Origin: Ruminococcus sp.
GTDB lineage: Bacteria > Bacillota > Clostridia > Oscillospirales > Ruminococcaceae
Direction of reading: 5' to 3'
Assembly (NCBI GenBank): GCA_020860605.1
Contig: JAJBTZ010000044.1
Coordinates: 21,836-85,835 of the forward strand
Length of the DNA: 64,000 nt
Part shown: positions 16,266 to 24,325 of the stretch, in pieces
Layout of the letters: each line of letters starts with the position of its first letter
Position numbering within the stretch: position 1 is the stretch's first letter
Position numbers and translations under genes: made by a program
Notes under the pieces: generated by a model
The model's input: the letters and a program-made list of their open reading frames with translations, nothing else
What the model was told of the DNA's origin: nothing
The model's database searches: none

Positions 16266-17120
16266 TTATTCGGTGATTGCATCAAGTGAGGACTGCTTGC
16301 CACCATAGAGGCCCATAGACTCAACGTGGATAGCTGAAACTGCAACGAGGTGTGTGCCATTCTGCTCGTTGAAGTCGTCGAGGTAAGGAGTGTGCTGGAA
16401 GTAGTTGGCGTCAACTTCGCCACTCTCAACGACGTTGTTCGGCTGAACATAGTCGGTGAATTCGATGATATCAAGCGTGATATCCTTCTCAGCTAAGATT
16501 TCCTTTGCTACTGCAAGGATTTCAGCGTGAGGAGTGGGAGAAGCTGCAACGGTGATTGTGGTTCCGGCAAGTGCATCGTAGTCGATCGTGTCGTCGTAGC
16601 CGTCGCCAGGGTTGTCAACTGTGCTGACAACTGCGCCATCATATGTAGATGCGATGTAATCAGCTACCTGCTGGCTTTCGAGTGCAGCCTGAAGAGCCTT
16701 GATCGCGTCAGTGTCCTCGTTGCCCTCTTTTACTACCAGAACATTGCTATATGCGGAAGATGAACCTTCCATTGCGAGGGAATCTTCAACAGGGTTGAGG
16801 CCAGCTTCTATAGCGTAGTTCGAGTTGATGATTGCGTAGTCGACGTCCTGAAGTACATTCGGGAGCTGAGCAGCTTCGACTTCGTTGAACTCGATGCCGT
16901 AGGGGTTGTCCTCGATGTCACCGACAGTTGCGGTGATGCCAGCGCCATCCTTGAGGGTGATGTAGCCGAGTTCTTCAAGGAGAAGCAAAGCTCTTGCCTC
17001 ATTGGTGGTGTCGTTAGGGACGGCGATGGTGATAACATCATCAGTGTCGCCACAAGCGGTCAGAAGTGAGAGTGAGAGAACTGCACAAAGTAAAAGTGAT
17101 ACAAATCTTTTCAATTTCAT
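16266..17120 (-). CDS. metQ: Methionine-binding lipoprotein MetQ with circularly permuted domain order
   Basis: A 284-residue NlpA/MetQ-family lipoprotein: signal peptide with lipobox LTAC (Cys23). The order of conserved blocks is reversed. Residues about 30-165 correspond to the C-terminal part of ordinary MetQ (IAVPNDTTNEARALLLLEE, LPNVLQDVDYAIINSNYA, ending TYDGAVV). A linker of about 21 acidic/Gly residues (166-186) follows, then 187-284 correspond to the normal N-terminal part (ITVAASPTPHAEIL, EFTDYVQPN, DANYFQHTPYL, ESMGLY) and stop at SSLDAITE, just where ordinary MetQ would continue into VAVPND. Total length is normal, and no frame break occurs. Genes metN and metI follow, so the role as the substrate-binding subunit is likely retained. 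Confidence 0.9.
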   Translation of the reverse strand: MKLKRFVSLLLCAVLSLSLLTACGDTDDVITIAVPNDTTNEARALLLLEELGYITLKDGAGITATVGDIEDNPYGIEFNEVEAAQLPNVLQDVDYAIINSNYAIEAGLNPVEDSLAMEGSSSAYSNVLVVKEGNEDTDAIKALQAALESQQVADYIASTYDGAVVSTVDNPGDGYDDTIDYDALAGTTITVAASPTPHAEILAVAKEILAEKDITLDIIEFTDYVQPNNVVESGEVDANYFQHTPYLDDFNEQNGTHLVAVSAIHVESMGLYGGKQSSLDAITE

Positions 17121-17144
17121 TGTAGTGTGATTTCCTTTCTGTAC

Positions 17145-17165
17145 GAATTAACTCTTGGTTAATTC
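17145..17165. promoter_or_regulatory. Candidate LysR-type operator upstream of metQ
   Basis: Perfect dyad GAATTAAC-N5-GTTAATTC containing a T-N11-A motif, the generic LysR box, 25 bp before the metQ start and downstream of the LysR gene. Confidence 0.5.
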
Positions 17166-17263
17166 GGTTTTGATGTTCCCTATTCTACACCCTTCCGACA
17201 GATTTGTCCAATACGTCGTTTGAATATCACGTTATAGATTTTACCTATAGAATTTTATTATTC

Positions 17264-18181
17264 TCAGTGATTTATTCCGAGATAATTCTGCATCTCACCT
17301 ATATATCTTCTTCCGACAGAGCTGAGCTGAATGCTCTTTTTGGTGATGTAGCCGATCTCCATTCGGCTGCCAGATTCGTCGTCGGTTCTGAAGGGCACTG
17401 CAACATAGTCGCTGCCATTGAGCTCTTCGCAAATGATTCCTGAGCAGAGGGTGTAGCCGTTCAGGCCTACCATAAGATTCAGCATTGTTGCTCTGTCGTT
17501 AGCCTTTATCGTGTAGGAATATTCAGAGGTGCTGAGGATTTCCTCGGCAAAGTAGAAGGAGCTGGTGTCGCCCTGCTCGAAAGAGAGGCAGGGATAGTCC
17601 TTGAGCTCCTCGAAGCCGATCGAATCGTTATTTGCAAGCGGATGGCCTTTCCAAAGATAGACATAGGGGTCACACTCGATGAGATGGTGAAACTCAAGGT
17701 TGTTGCTCTTGAGAATCTTTGAGATGGCTGCACGGTTGAAGTCGCAGAGATAGAGAATTCCTATCTCGCTTTTCATGGTGCTGACGTCTGAAATGACATC
17801 ACGGGTTTTGGTCTCGCGGATTGCGAATTCATACTTGGCGCTGTCATAATGCTTGACGAGCTCGACGAAGGCCTTGACAGCGAAGGAATAATGCTGGGTT
17901 GAGACGCCAAACTTCTTTTTGTAGCTCTGGTTCTGGTATTTTTCCATCATCGATTCATACTGGTGGTATAAGCCCCTCGCCTGTTGCAAAAACTCGGCAC
18001 CGTCGTTTGTCAGGGAGACTCCCCTGCCACTTCTGTAGAATATCGTGATGCCGAGCTCACGCTCGAGCTCCTGCATGGAGCTTGTGAGCGAAGGCTGGGC
18101 GATATAGAGAACCTCGGCTGCCTTGTTGAAGGAGCCGGTTTCGGAGATTGTGATTGCATACCTCAGCTGCTGAAGTGTCAT
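17264..18181 (-). CDS. LysR-family transcriptional regulator
   Basis: A 305-residue regulator of standard LysR length. The N-terminal winged helix MTLQQLRYAITISETGSFNK through ELGITIFYRSGRGVSLTNDG is diagnostic; the remaining part is a periplasmic-binding-like effector domain (about 95-290). It is encoded on the same strand just upstream of metQ, with a T-N11-A dyad in between, suggesting it controls methionine uptake in the manner of MetR/CmbR-type regulators. The effector cannot be read from sequence. It starts 5 bp after the end of the upstream unknown gene, so the two are likely co-transcribed. Confidence 0.85.
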   Translation of the reverse strand: MTLQQLRYAITISETGSFNKAAEVLYIAQPSLTSSMQELERELGITIFYRSGRGVSLTNDGAEFLQQARGLYHQYESMMEKYQNQSYKKKFGVSTQHYSFAVKAFVELVKHYDSAKYEFAIRETKTRDVISDVSTMKSEIGILYLCDFNRAAISKILKSNNLEFHHLIECDPYVYLWKGHPLANNDSIGFEELKDYPCLSFEQGDTSSFYFAEEILSTSEYSYTIKANDRATMLNLMVGLNGYTLCSGIICEELNGSDYVAVPFRTDDESGSRMEIGYITKKSIQLSSVGRRYIGEMQNYLGINH

Positions 18182-18186
18182 TTATG

Positions 18187-18933
18187 TCATCCTTTCGAAT
18201 AGAGATATTTCCTGCCATCCATGCCGATGAATTCGATGAGACCCATCTCTTCTAAAATCTTTATAGCACCTGAAAGTGCTCTGCCATCAAGGCGGGTGAG
18301 CTTCGAATAGTCTTTGCGGGTGAAGGGGTCTGGAAGAGCTTCTGGGAGGAAGATTCGGTAGTCCTCTGGCTCACTCAGGATTATTTCGTCGTAGAGCTCA
18401 AGGGGGATTCGGTCGTTTCTTGTGGCACGGTACTTGTGGGACCTGCCGTAGCCGTTCTGGTTCTTGATGTCCCAGACGTCGATGAGCTCTAAAATCACCT
18501 GAACTTGTCCGCTCGAGAGGTAATCTTTGATGCCATAGAGCTCGTAGATAGAGTCAAACGGTGTGCCGGTTTTAGGGGAACGGCGTTTGGGGGTGAGCTC
18601 GCCTGTTTCAGGATCGAGCCATGAGAGCCACTTTTTGTGGGGAAGTGGGTATACTACCGTTGTATAGTAGCCCTCGGATATGTAAAAGTCAAGCTTTTCA
18701 CGAAGGCGTTTAAGAGAGCGGGTCTGGATTTCGATTATGTCTTTGTCACGGCAGATATCGGCGGTGAAGCGGTCGATTCCGACCTCGTGAAAGTCCGGGT
18801 TCGGTTCGTAGTAATATTTGAAAAGGGCGTGGAGATATTTTTCGCCGAGAGTTCCGACTCCGGCGGAGACTAAGAGCTCCTCTCTTGGACGCTCCAAGAG
18901 CTCCGAAAAGCGCTGTTTTTCCGATTCAAGCAT
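18187..18933 (-). CDS. Conserved protein of unknown function, possible nuclease-like fold plus winged helix
   Basis: A 248-residue soluble protein. The N-terminal half has GIDRFTADICRDKDIIEIQT (about 53-72), where Asp and the Glu-x-Gln after a hydrophobic strand resemble the active site of PD-(D/E)XK nucleases; the order VVYPLPHKKWLSWLDPETGE follows. The last 60 residues (RKDYSKLTRLDGRALSGAIK, then EEMGLIEF) look like a winged helix. I recall similar unannotated proteins in Clostridia but no function. It is the first gene before lysR, 5 bp away. Nuclease and DNA-binding roles are hypotheses. Confidence 0.55.
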   Translation of the reverse strand: MLESEKQRFSELLERPREELLVSAGVGTLGEKYLHALFKYYYEPNPDFHEVGIDRFTADICRDKDIIEIQTRSLKRLREKLDFYISEGYYTTVVYPLPHKKWLSWLDPETGELTPKRRSPKTGTPFDSIYELYGIKDYLSSGQVQVILELIDVWDIKNQNGYGRSHKYRATRNDRIPLELYDEIILSEPEDYRIFLPEALPDPFTRKDYSKLTRLDGRALSGAIKILEEMGLIEFIGMDGRKYLYSKG

Positions 18934-19016
18934 TCTCCTCTCCCCTTTCAGACTAAGATTATATTAAGTATAGCACAAATCAATGGAAGTTTCCACTGTA
19001 AATTTCAGCTCCACGC

Positions 19017-19045
19017 TTGCTTTTAATCACGAATGGGTGTATAAT
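19017..19045 (+). promoter_or_regulatory. Promoter of the M16C peptidase gene
   Basis: TTGCTT at 19017-19022, 17-bp spacer, TATAAT at 19040-19045. Confidence 0.6.
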
Positions 19046-19101
19046 CAGTATTGGTAAAATTTTAAAGCCTACAAAAATGATTACATATAGGAGGTTAATT
19101 A

Positions 19102-21972
19102 ATGTCAGAATTATTCCATGGCTTTGCCGAAACGAGAGTAAGAGAGCTCTCGGAAATTGACGCAAAGCTCCACGAAATGAAGCATGTTAAGTCTGGCGCC
19201 AGGCTCATCTGGATTGAGCGTGAGGACGACAACAAGACCTTTGGCATTGCTTTCAAGACCCTGCCGGAGAACGACACTGGCGTATTCCACATCCTCGAAC
19301 ACTCGGTTCTCAACGGTTCCGACCGTTACCCCGTCAAGGAGCCGTTTGTCGAGCTCTTGAAGAACTCGATGAACACATTCCTCAACGCCATGACCTTCTC
19401 AGACAAGACGGTCTATCCTGTTTCCAGTAAGAACAACCAGGATTTCATAAACCTCATGAGGGTTTATCTTGACGCTGTTTTCCATCCGCTTATTCATTCT
19501 AAGCCTGAAATCTTCTATCAGGAGGGCTGGCACCATGAATTTGCCGAGGACGGCACCGTCAGCTACAAGGGCGTTGTCTTTAACGAGATGAAGGGTGCTA
19601 CTTCCGACCCGGATGACATTCTCGAAGAGGCTGTCATGCAGGGACTCTTCCCCGACAACTGCTATAAGTACAATTCAGGCGGAGCTCCGGCAAGCATTCC
19701 TGATCTTACTTACGAGATGTTTGTTGCAAACCACAAGAAATATTACGATCCGTCGAATTCCTACATCTTCATCGACGGAAGTGTCGATATTGATACTACT
19801 CTCGGTATTATTGATGACGAGTATCTGAGCCACTACGACGCTGCTCCTGAGATTCCTCCAATTGAAATGCAGAAGCCGATTGACGGCGGTGTTATCGAGC
19901 ACGAGTATGGTCTTTCGCCTTCTGAGGAGCTTGAAGGTCACACAAGACTCGCCTATGGCAACGTTATCGGAACCTATGAGGATTACGAGAAGCTCGTAGC
20001 TATGGATGTTCTGGCGGAAGTTCTGGCTGGAACCAACCATTCTCCTCTGAGCAGAGCGATTCTCTCTGAGGGACTTGCTGAGGACGTAATACTCAGGATT
20101 TCCGACGGTATCTTGCAGCCTTATGCTGTTCTGGAAGTCAGAAACCTAAAGGATGAGAATATGCCTAAGGTCGAGAAGCTCATCCGTGACACTCTCACTG
20201 ATATTGCTGATAACGGTGTTGATCGTGAGCAGCTCGAGTCTTCGATGGCTAACCTCGAATTTAAGCTCCGTGAGAAGGACTACGGTCCGAAGGGCCTTGT
20301 ATTCGGGCTCACCGCTCTTGACACCTGGCTCTATGGCGGAGATCCTGCCACAAAGCTTGTTGTCGGCGACATGTTTGAAGATTTGAAGAAGAAGGCTGAC
20401 GAGGGCTACTTCGAGCAGCTTATCAGAGACGTTCTTCTCAATGATCCTCACACCTGCAAGGTCATTCTGAAGCCCTCTCACACCTACGCTGAAACAACCG
20501 CTGCTATTGAGCAGACAAGACTTGCAAGAGAAGAGGCTTCCTGGACTCCTGAGGAGCGTGAAGCTCTTATCAAGAAGCAGGCTGGTCTCGAAGCATGGCA
20601 GCACAGCGAAGATACTCCCGAGAATCTCGCTACACTCCCGATGCTCAAGCTCTCGGATCTTCCTGATGAGCCGGAGAAGTTCCCGATGGAGGAAACTGAA
20701 ATCGGCGGAGTCAAGGTTCTTATGCACAAGCTCAATGCTGCTGGAATTGTTTACACAAATCTCTACTTCGATGCTACAGATTTGAACGAGAAAGAGCTGG
20801 CTGCAGCTTCGCTTCTCTGCTCGCTCTTAGGCAAGCTCGACACGAAGTCTCACTCTGCAGAGAAGCTCCAGACGCTTCTGAACTTCTACTGCGGTAACTT
20901 CGGAGCGAAGGTTGCGGTTTATCCGAGCGCCAAGGACTATGACGTCAAGCTCGTTGTTTCCTATTCGGCTCTTGAGACAAAGCTTGAGGACGCAACGAAG
21001 CTCGTCTGCGAGATTCTTTCTGAGACCAAGCTTGACAACGAGACCTCCGTCATGGAGATTCTCAAGCAGGAGAAGACCGACGTCTTCCAGAGTATTCTTA
21101 TGAGAGGAAACTCGGCTGCACTCGGCAGAGTAAACGCTCAGATCTCGCCCGCTGGCGTTGCTGGCGAGTATACCTCCGGCATCAGCTACTACAAGGCTCT
21201 CGGTGAGTTTGAGGGCGACATTTCAGGGCTTCTTTCGGCTCTTGAGGGTGTCAAGGGCAAGGTTCTTGGCTCCGACAGAGTTATCGTCAGCGTTACTGGC
21301 GAGATGAACGGGGCTGCTGAAAAGATTGTCGGGGAGGCTTCATCTGTACTTCCCGCTGTCGGAAAGGCTGCTGGAAAGGCTTCGCTCAAGCCGTTTGGCA
21401 TCAAGAAGGAAGGTATTGCGGTTCCCACAGAGATTGCATTTGCAGCCATGGGAAGCAGCGTGGCAGATCTTGGCGAGAATGTCACTGGCGAGTACAGCGT
21501 TGCAGCGAGAATCTTAACATACGGCTACCTCTGGAACGTCATCAGAGTTCAGGGCGGTGCCTATGGCACGGGATTTGTCGTGAGAGATTCAGGCTTCATC
21601 ACCTGCCACTCCTACCGCGACCCGAGTGCAAACCGTTCACTCGGCTACTTCAAGAAGAGCGGAGAGTTCTTAAGAGACTTCCTGAAGTCGAATGACGACC
21701 TCACCGGCTTCATCATCGGCAGTGTTTCGGACATGTTCCGCCTCACCACTCCGAGCTCAAAGGGCACTATTGCTGATAACAGATACTTCTCAGGCATCAC
21801 GCCAGAGCGTGTCAATGAGAAGTACCACGAGCTCATCAGCGCTACACCCGAAAAGCTTGTCGAGATTTCGCACAACATCGACAAGGTCATCTGCGAAGGT
21901 GGCATCTGCATCGTGGGTTCCAAGAAGCAGCTTGATGAATGTGAAGAGCTTGAGTCTGTCGAGACTCTTTAA
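19102..21972 (+). CDS. M16C (presequence-protease-like) zinc metallopeptidase
   Basis: A 956-residue single-chain insulinase-family peptidase, the length expected of the M16C/PreP subfamily (about 970). The inverted zinc motif HxxEH is intact at 63-67 (HILEH), followed by the family's SDRYPVKEPFVELL and FLNAMTFSDKTVYPVSS. M16C enzymes enclose and degrade unfolded peptides up to about 60-70 residues; the absence of a signal peptide puts this one in the cytoplasm. AGGAGG stands 7 nt before the ATG. It is monocistronic with its own promoter and terminator and uses optimised codons, suggesting high expression. Confidence 0.93.
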   Translation: MSELFHGFAETRVRELSEIDAKLHEMKHVKSGARLIWIEREDDNKTFGIAFKTLPENDTGVFHILEHSVLNGSDRYPVKEPFVELLKNSMNTFLNAMTFSDKTVYPVSSKNNQDFINLMRVYLDAVFHPLIHSKPEIFYQEGWHHEFAEDGTVSYKGVVFNEMKGATSDPDDILEEAVMQGLFPDNCYKYNSGGAPASIPDLTYEMFVANHKKYYDPSNSYIFIDGSVDIDTTLGIIDDEYLSHYDAAPEIPPIEMQKPIDGGVIEHEYGLSPSEELEGHTRLAYGNVIGTYEDYEKLVAMDVLAEVLAGTNHSPLSRAILSEGLAEDVILRISDGILQPYAVLEVRNLKDENMPKVEKLIRDTLTDIADNGVDREQLESSMANLEFKLREKDYGPKGLVFGLTALDTWLYGGDPATKLVVGDMFEDLKKKADEGYFEQLIRDVLLNDPHTCKVILKPSHTYAETTAAIEQTRLAREEASWTPEEREALIKKQAGLEAWQHSEDTPENLATLPMLKLSDLPDEPEKFPMEETEIGGVKVLMHKLNAAGIVYTNLYFDATDLNEKELAAASLLCSLLGKLDTKSHSAEKLQTLLNFYCGNFGAKVAVYPSAKDYDVKLVVSYSALETKLEDATKLVCEILSETKLDNETSVMEILKQEKTDVFQSILMRGNSAALGRVNAQISPAGVAGEYTSGISYYKALGEFEGDISGLLSALEGVKGKVLGSDRVIVSVTGEMNGAAEKIVGEASSVLPAVGKAAGKASLKPFGIKKEGIAVPTEIAFAAMGSSVADLGENVTGEYSVAARILTYGYLWNVIRVQGGAYGTGFVVRDSGFITCHSYRDPSANRSLGYFKKSGEFLRDFLKSNDDLTGFIIGSVSDMFRLTTPSSKGTIADNRYFSGITPERVNEKYHELISATPEKLVEISHNIDKVICEGGICIVGSKKQLDECEELESVETL

Positions 21973-21986
21973 TCCAAGATAAAATA

Positions 21987-22016
21987 AATCAGCCGGCAAA
22001 ACCGGCTGATTTTTTA
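21987..22016. terminator. Bidirectional terminator between M16C and Nudix genes
   Basis: A 10-bp perfect stem (AATCAGCCGG with CCGGCTGATT), 5-nt loop, T-run on the plus strand. Confidence 0.85.
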
Positions 22017-22541
22017 TGCTAATTCGTCCATTATTTCTTTGGCATAACGAAGAATTGGGAGCTCACATTGTGCTACCAATCTTCCAAGCTTCGATACTTT
22101 AGCGTTCTCGTATTCTTGAAGTGCTTCTTCATATGTAAGCTTCACTGTTGACAGGTGAAAATCATTAATTTCATCAGGATTTAGATGCTTCTCACCAAAA
22201 GCCGTTATCCTGCAAAGATAGAAATTATTGATATTATGCCTGTGTATCAAGTTGTAGTAATCACTGACAATCCCAAGTTTGCAGATTACATCAACCGTAA
22301 CTCCAAGTTCTTCATTCAGTTCCCTCTTAATTGCTTCTTCAGGTTTCTCTCCAGGTTCTACCCCTCCGCCTGAAGTTCCGATATAAGAGCACTTGCCAAA
22401 ATTGTCGTCGCGACTCGTCTTCACGAAATAGAGCTTGCCTTCATCATCGAAGACTATTGCCCGGGCAATGTTGCGGTCATGGTCGGTATAGGTGTAGGGC
22501 CATTCGGTGTCCTGGAGCTCGATATTCAAGGGTTCGTGCAT
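22014..22541 (-). CDS. Nudix hydrolase
   Basis: A 175-residue protein with a complete Nudix box (GX5EX7REUXEEXGU) at residues 59-81, read as GGVEPGEKPEEAIK followed by RELNEELGV. Nudix enzymes hydrolyse nucleoside diphosphates linked to another moiety; this sequence does not reveal the substrate. The N-terminus overlaps the end of the XRE-membrane gene by 16 bp, so the two are translationally linked. The stop lies within the terminator that also serves the convergent M16C gene. Confidence 0.88.
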   Translation of the reverse strand: MHEPLNIELQDTEWPYTYTDHDRNIARAIVFDDEGKLYFVKTSRDDNFGKCSYIGTSGGGVEPGEKPEEAIKRELNEELGVTVDVICKLGIVSDYYNLIHRHNINNFYLCRITAFGEKHLNPDEINDFHLSTVKLTYEEALQEYENAKVSKLGRLVAQCELPILRYAKEIMDELA

Positions 22542-23185
22542 TTGAGTCTCTTCTTTCTTATGTGTCTTCTAACCAGCGTCCCGATCCCGAGACCGGCGAG
22601 GGAAATTATAGCACCGATGAGCCATAATGTCAAGTTCGGGAGATTGAAATTACCGAAGGCGATGGTGTTGGCGAGCTTGAAGGTGGCGTATTCGGCGAGG
22701 GTGTACATTACGCCGAAGATGACTACCGACAGCCATTTCCACCTGCCCCAGTAGTCGTTTATGCCGATGAGAATCGAAAGCACGAAAGTGGTGATCGGCA
22801 GGACGAGACCGATAACAATCAGATAGTAGCCCATCGCGTCCGAGCCATCTGCTACGCACCAGAAGAGGATCATTGCGATTGCGTAAATCACCAAGTAGGT
22901 TGCGATGACAATGAGCTTGCCGATATTACGCTTGCTCTTGACGGTGTCGGTGCTTTCTTCGAGGTATTCTAAGTATTCCGTCACAGGGGATTCCTCCTTT
23001 AAAAGATGGTCGAGGGTGACGTTATAGAGGTCACTCATTTTGACGACGCTTATAATGTCGGGATAGGTTTTCTCATTCTCCCAGTTGGAGACGGTCTGCC
23101 GACTGACCCCAAGGGCTTCCGCCACTTGCTCCTGAGTAAGATTAGACGCAAGTCTGGCGTTTTTGATTTTGGTTCCGATATTCAT
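22526..23185 (-). CDS. XRE-family regulator with C-terminal membrane domain
   Basis: A 219-residue protein. Residues 1-65 form a Cro/CI helix-turn-helix (IKNARLASNLTQEQVAEALG, then VSRQTVSNWENEKTYPD), and residues about 88-210 contain four hydrophobic segments. Such membrane-tethered XRE regulators are common in Firmicutes, often next to the genes they control. The downstream Nudix gene overlaps it. A TGTCAAA-N4-TTTGACA dyad about 85 bp upstream is a likely autoregulatory site. The signal sensed is unknown. Confidence 0.85.
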   Translation of the reverse strand: MNIGTKIKNARLASNLTQEQVAEALGVSRQTVSNWENEKTYPDIISVVKMSDLYNVTLDHLLKEESPVTEYLEYLEESTDTVKSKRNIGKLIVIATYLVIYAIAMILFWCVADGSDAMGYYLIVIGLVLPITTFVLSILIGINDYWGRWKWLSVVIFGVMYTLAEYATFKLANTIAFGNFNLPNLTLWLIGAIISLAGLGIGTLVRRHIRKKRLKCTNP

Positions 23186-23267
23186 ATGAGCACCCCTTTC
23201 TGAAGCTATTATACCTGATTTTCAGGAGGTTGTCTATCAAAAAGGGTTGACTTTTTGGTATTTAGGG

Positions 23268-23285
23268 TGTCAAAATGGTTTGACA
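23268..23285. promoter_or_regulatory. Candidate operator upstream of the XRE-membrane regulator
   Basis: Perfect 7-bp dyad TGTCAAA-ATGG-TTTGACA; a further TTGAC half site occurs at about 23247-23251. Confidence 0.5.
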
Positions 23286-23312
23286 TGGAGGAGTTATATG
23301 GCTGCGTCCACA

Positions 23313-23362
23313 GGACGCGCCAACAAAAAAACGCCTTTCGGCGTTTCTTTGTTGGCGCGTCC
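23313..23362. terminator. Terminator of the tRNA-Arg transcript within a longer inverted repeat
   Basis: On the minus strand AACGCC-GAAA-GGCGTT followed by a T-run ends the tRNA transcript. Outside it a 15-bp perfect repeat (23313-23327 with 23348-23362) extends into the tRNA 3' acceptor sequence. Confidence 0.75.
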
Positions 23363-23429
23363 TACAGGATTCGAACCTGTGGCCTACGGCTTAGAAGGCA
23401 GTTGCTCTATCCAGCTGAGCTAAGGACGC
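23353..23429 (-). tRNA. tRNA-Arg (anticodon TCT)
   Basis: A 77-nt cloverleaf with acceptor GCGTCCT/AGGACGC, discriminator G, encoded CCA, standard D arm and T arm (ACAGG-TTCGAAT-CCTGT). The anticodon loop CTTCTAA reads TCT. The anticodon stem ACTGC/GCCGT contains one T-C mismatch at the central pair. Confidence 0.93.
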
Positions 23430-23434
23430 AAAAA

Positions 23435-23508
<74 letters not shown>

Positions 23509-23612
23509 AGGTTATATTCGTTGCTTCGAAGCAGTAACCTCTCAGCAACGAATGATATTATAGCATTTGGAAACGCAAATGTCAAGAGTTTTCTCTTGGA
23601 TTTTTTCAAAAA

Positions 23613-24317
23613 TCATGCACTTTCTTTGTTACGCCTGAGTTTCTCGATGATCTTGTCCTTGAAGAGTATCCCAACAAGGCCTAAAACTGCCACAACTGCG
23701 AATAAGATTACCGCTGTGATGAGATTCCCATCGCTCAGGCTGGCACCGAAGACGGTTGAAAGGATTATTGCGGGAGTTCTTGCGAGCATCGAGAGGAAGA
23801 AGAAACGTGAAGGCTTGATTTTTGTCAGAGGCACGATATAGGTGAGAGCATCCTTGGGCATACCGGGGATCAGGAAGAGGATGAAAACCGTCGCCTCGAG
23901 CTTTTTGTCGTCATTCAGGAAAGCGAAACGCTTGATGCCCTTGCCGTCGACGAAGGCTTCGACCAGTGGCATCCCGAACTTTCTCACCGCTGAGAAGACG
24001 AGCACAGTGCCGAGAAGTATTCCTAAGAAGCAGAGAACAGGTCCCCAGAAGTTTCCGAAGAGGACTCCGCCTAAAATCTGGATGACACCGCCAGGAATGA
24101 GGGCAACCACTACCTGAAGCATCTGCAACAAAAGGTAGACAATGACGCCCAGAACGACGTTTCGCTCGACTATCGCCTCGAGCATTTCCCTGCCCTCGTC
24201 AGTCGAGAGGAGCTTGACAAGCGGAATTCCAGCTATTGTGAGACCAACCATAACTATGACAAGAATCACAACAGCTGCGATTTTGATTGCCTTTTTGTTT
24301 TGGAAGATGTTTTTCAT
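23613..24317 (-). CDS. TVP38/TMEM64-family membrane protein
   Basis: A 234-residue membrane protein with about six hydrophobic segments and the VTT/SNARE-associated domain signature: FGNFWGPVLCFLGILLGTVL, then a cytoplasmic loop and FLIPGMPKDALTYIVPLT. The domain is shared with DedA proteins, which include lipid scramblases and undecaprenyl-phosphate flippases; the exact role of TVP38 members in bacteria is not settled. It is 8 bp downstream of the small membrane protein gene at 24326-24868 and so may be the last gene of the long operon from 31326. Confidence 0.85.
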   Translation of the reverse strand: MKNIFQNKKAIKIAAVVILVIVMVGLTIAGIPLVKLLSTDEGREMLEAIVERNVVLGVIVYLLLQMLQVVVALIPGGVIQILGGVLFGNFWGPVLCFLGILLGTVLVFSAVRKFGMPLVEAFVDGKGIKRFAFLNDDKKLEATVFILFLIPGMPKDALTYIVPLTKIKPSRFFFLSMLARTPAIILSTVFGASLSDGNLITAVILFAVVAVLGLVGILFKDKIIEKLRRNKESA

Positions 24318-24325
24318 AGAAAATC

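Noticed and set aside
17121..17263. Considered a SAM (S-box) riboswitch upstream of metQ
   Set aside because: The gap is too short and lacks the conserved S-box core; only a short dyad is present.
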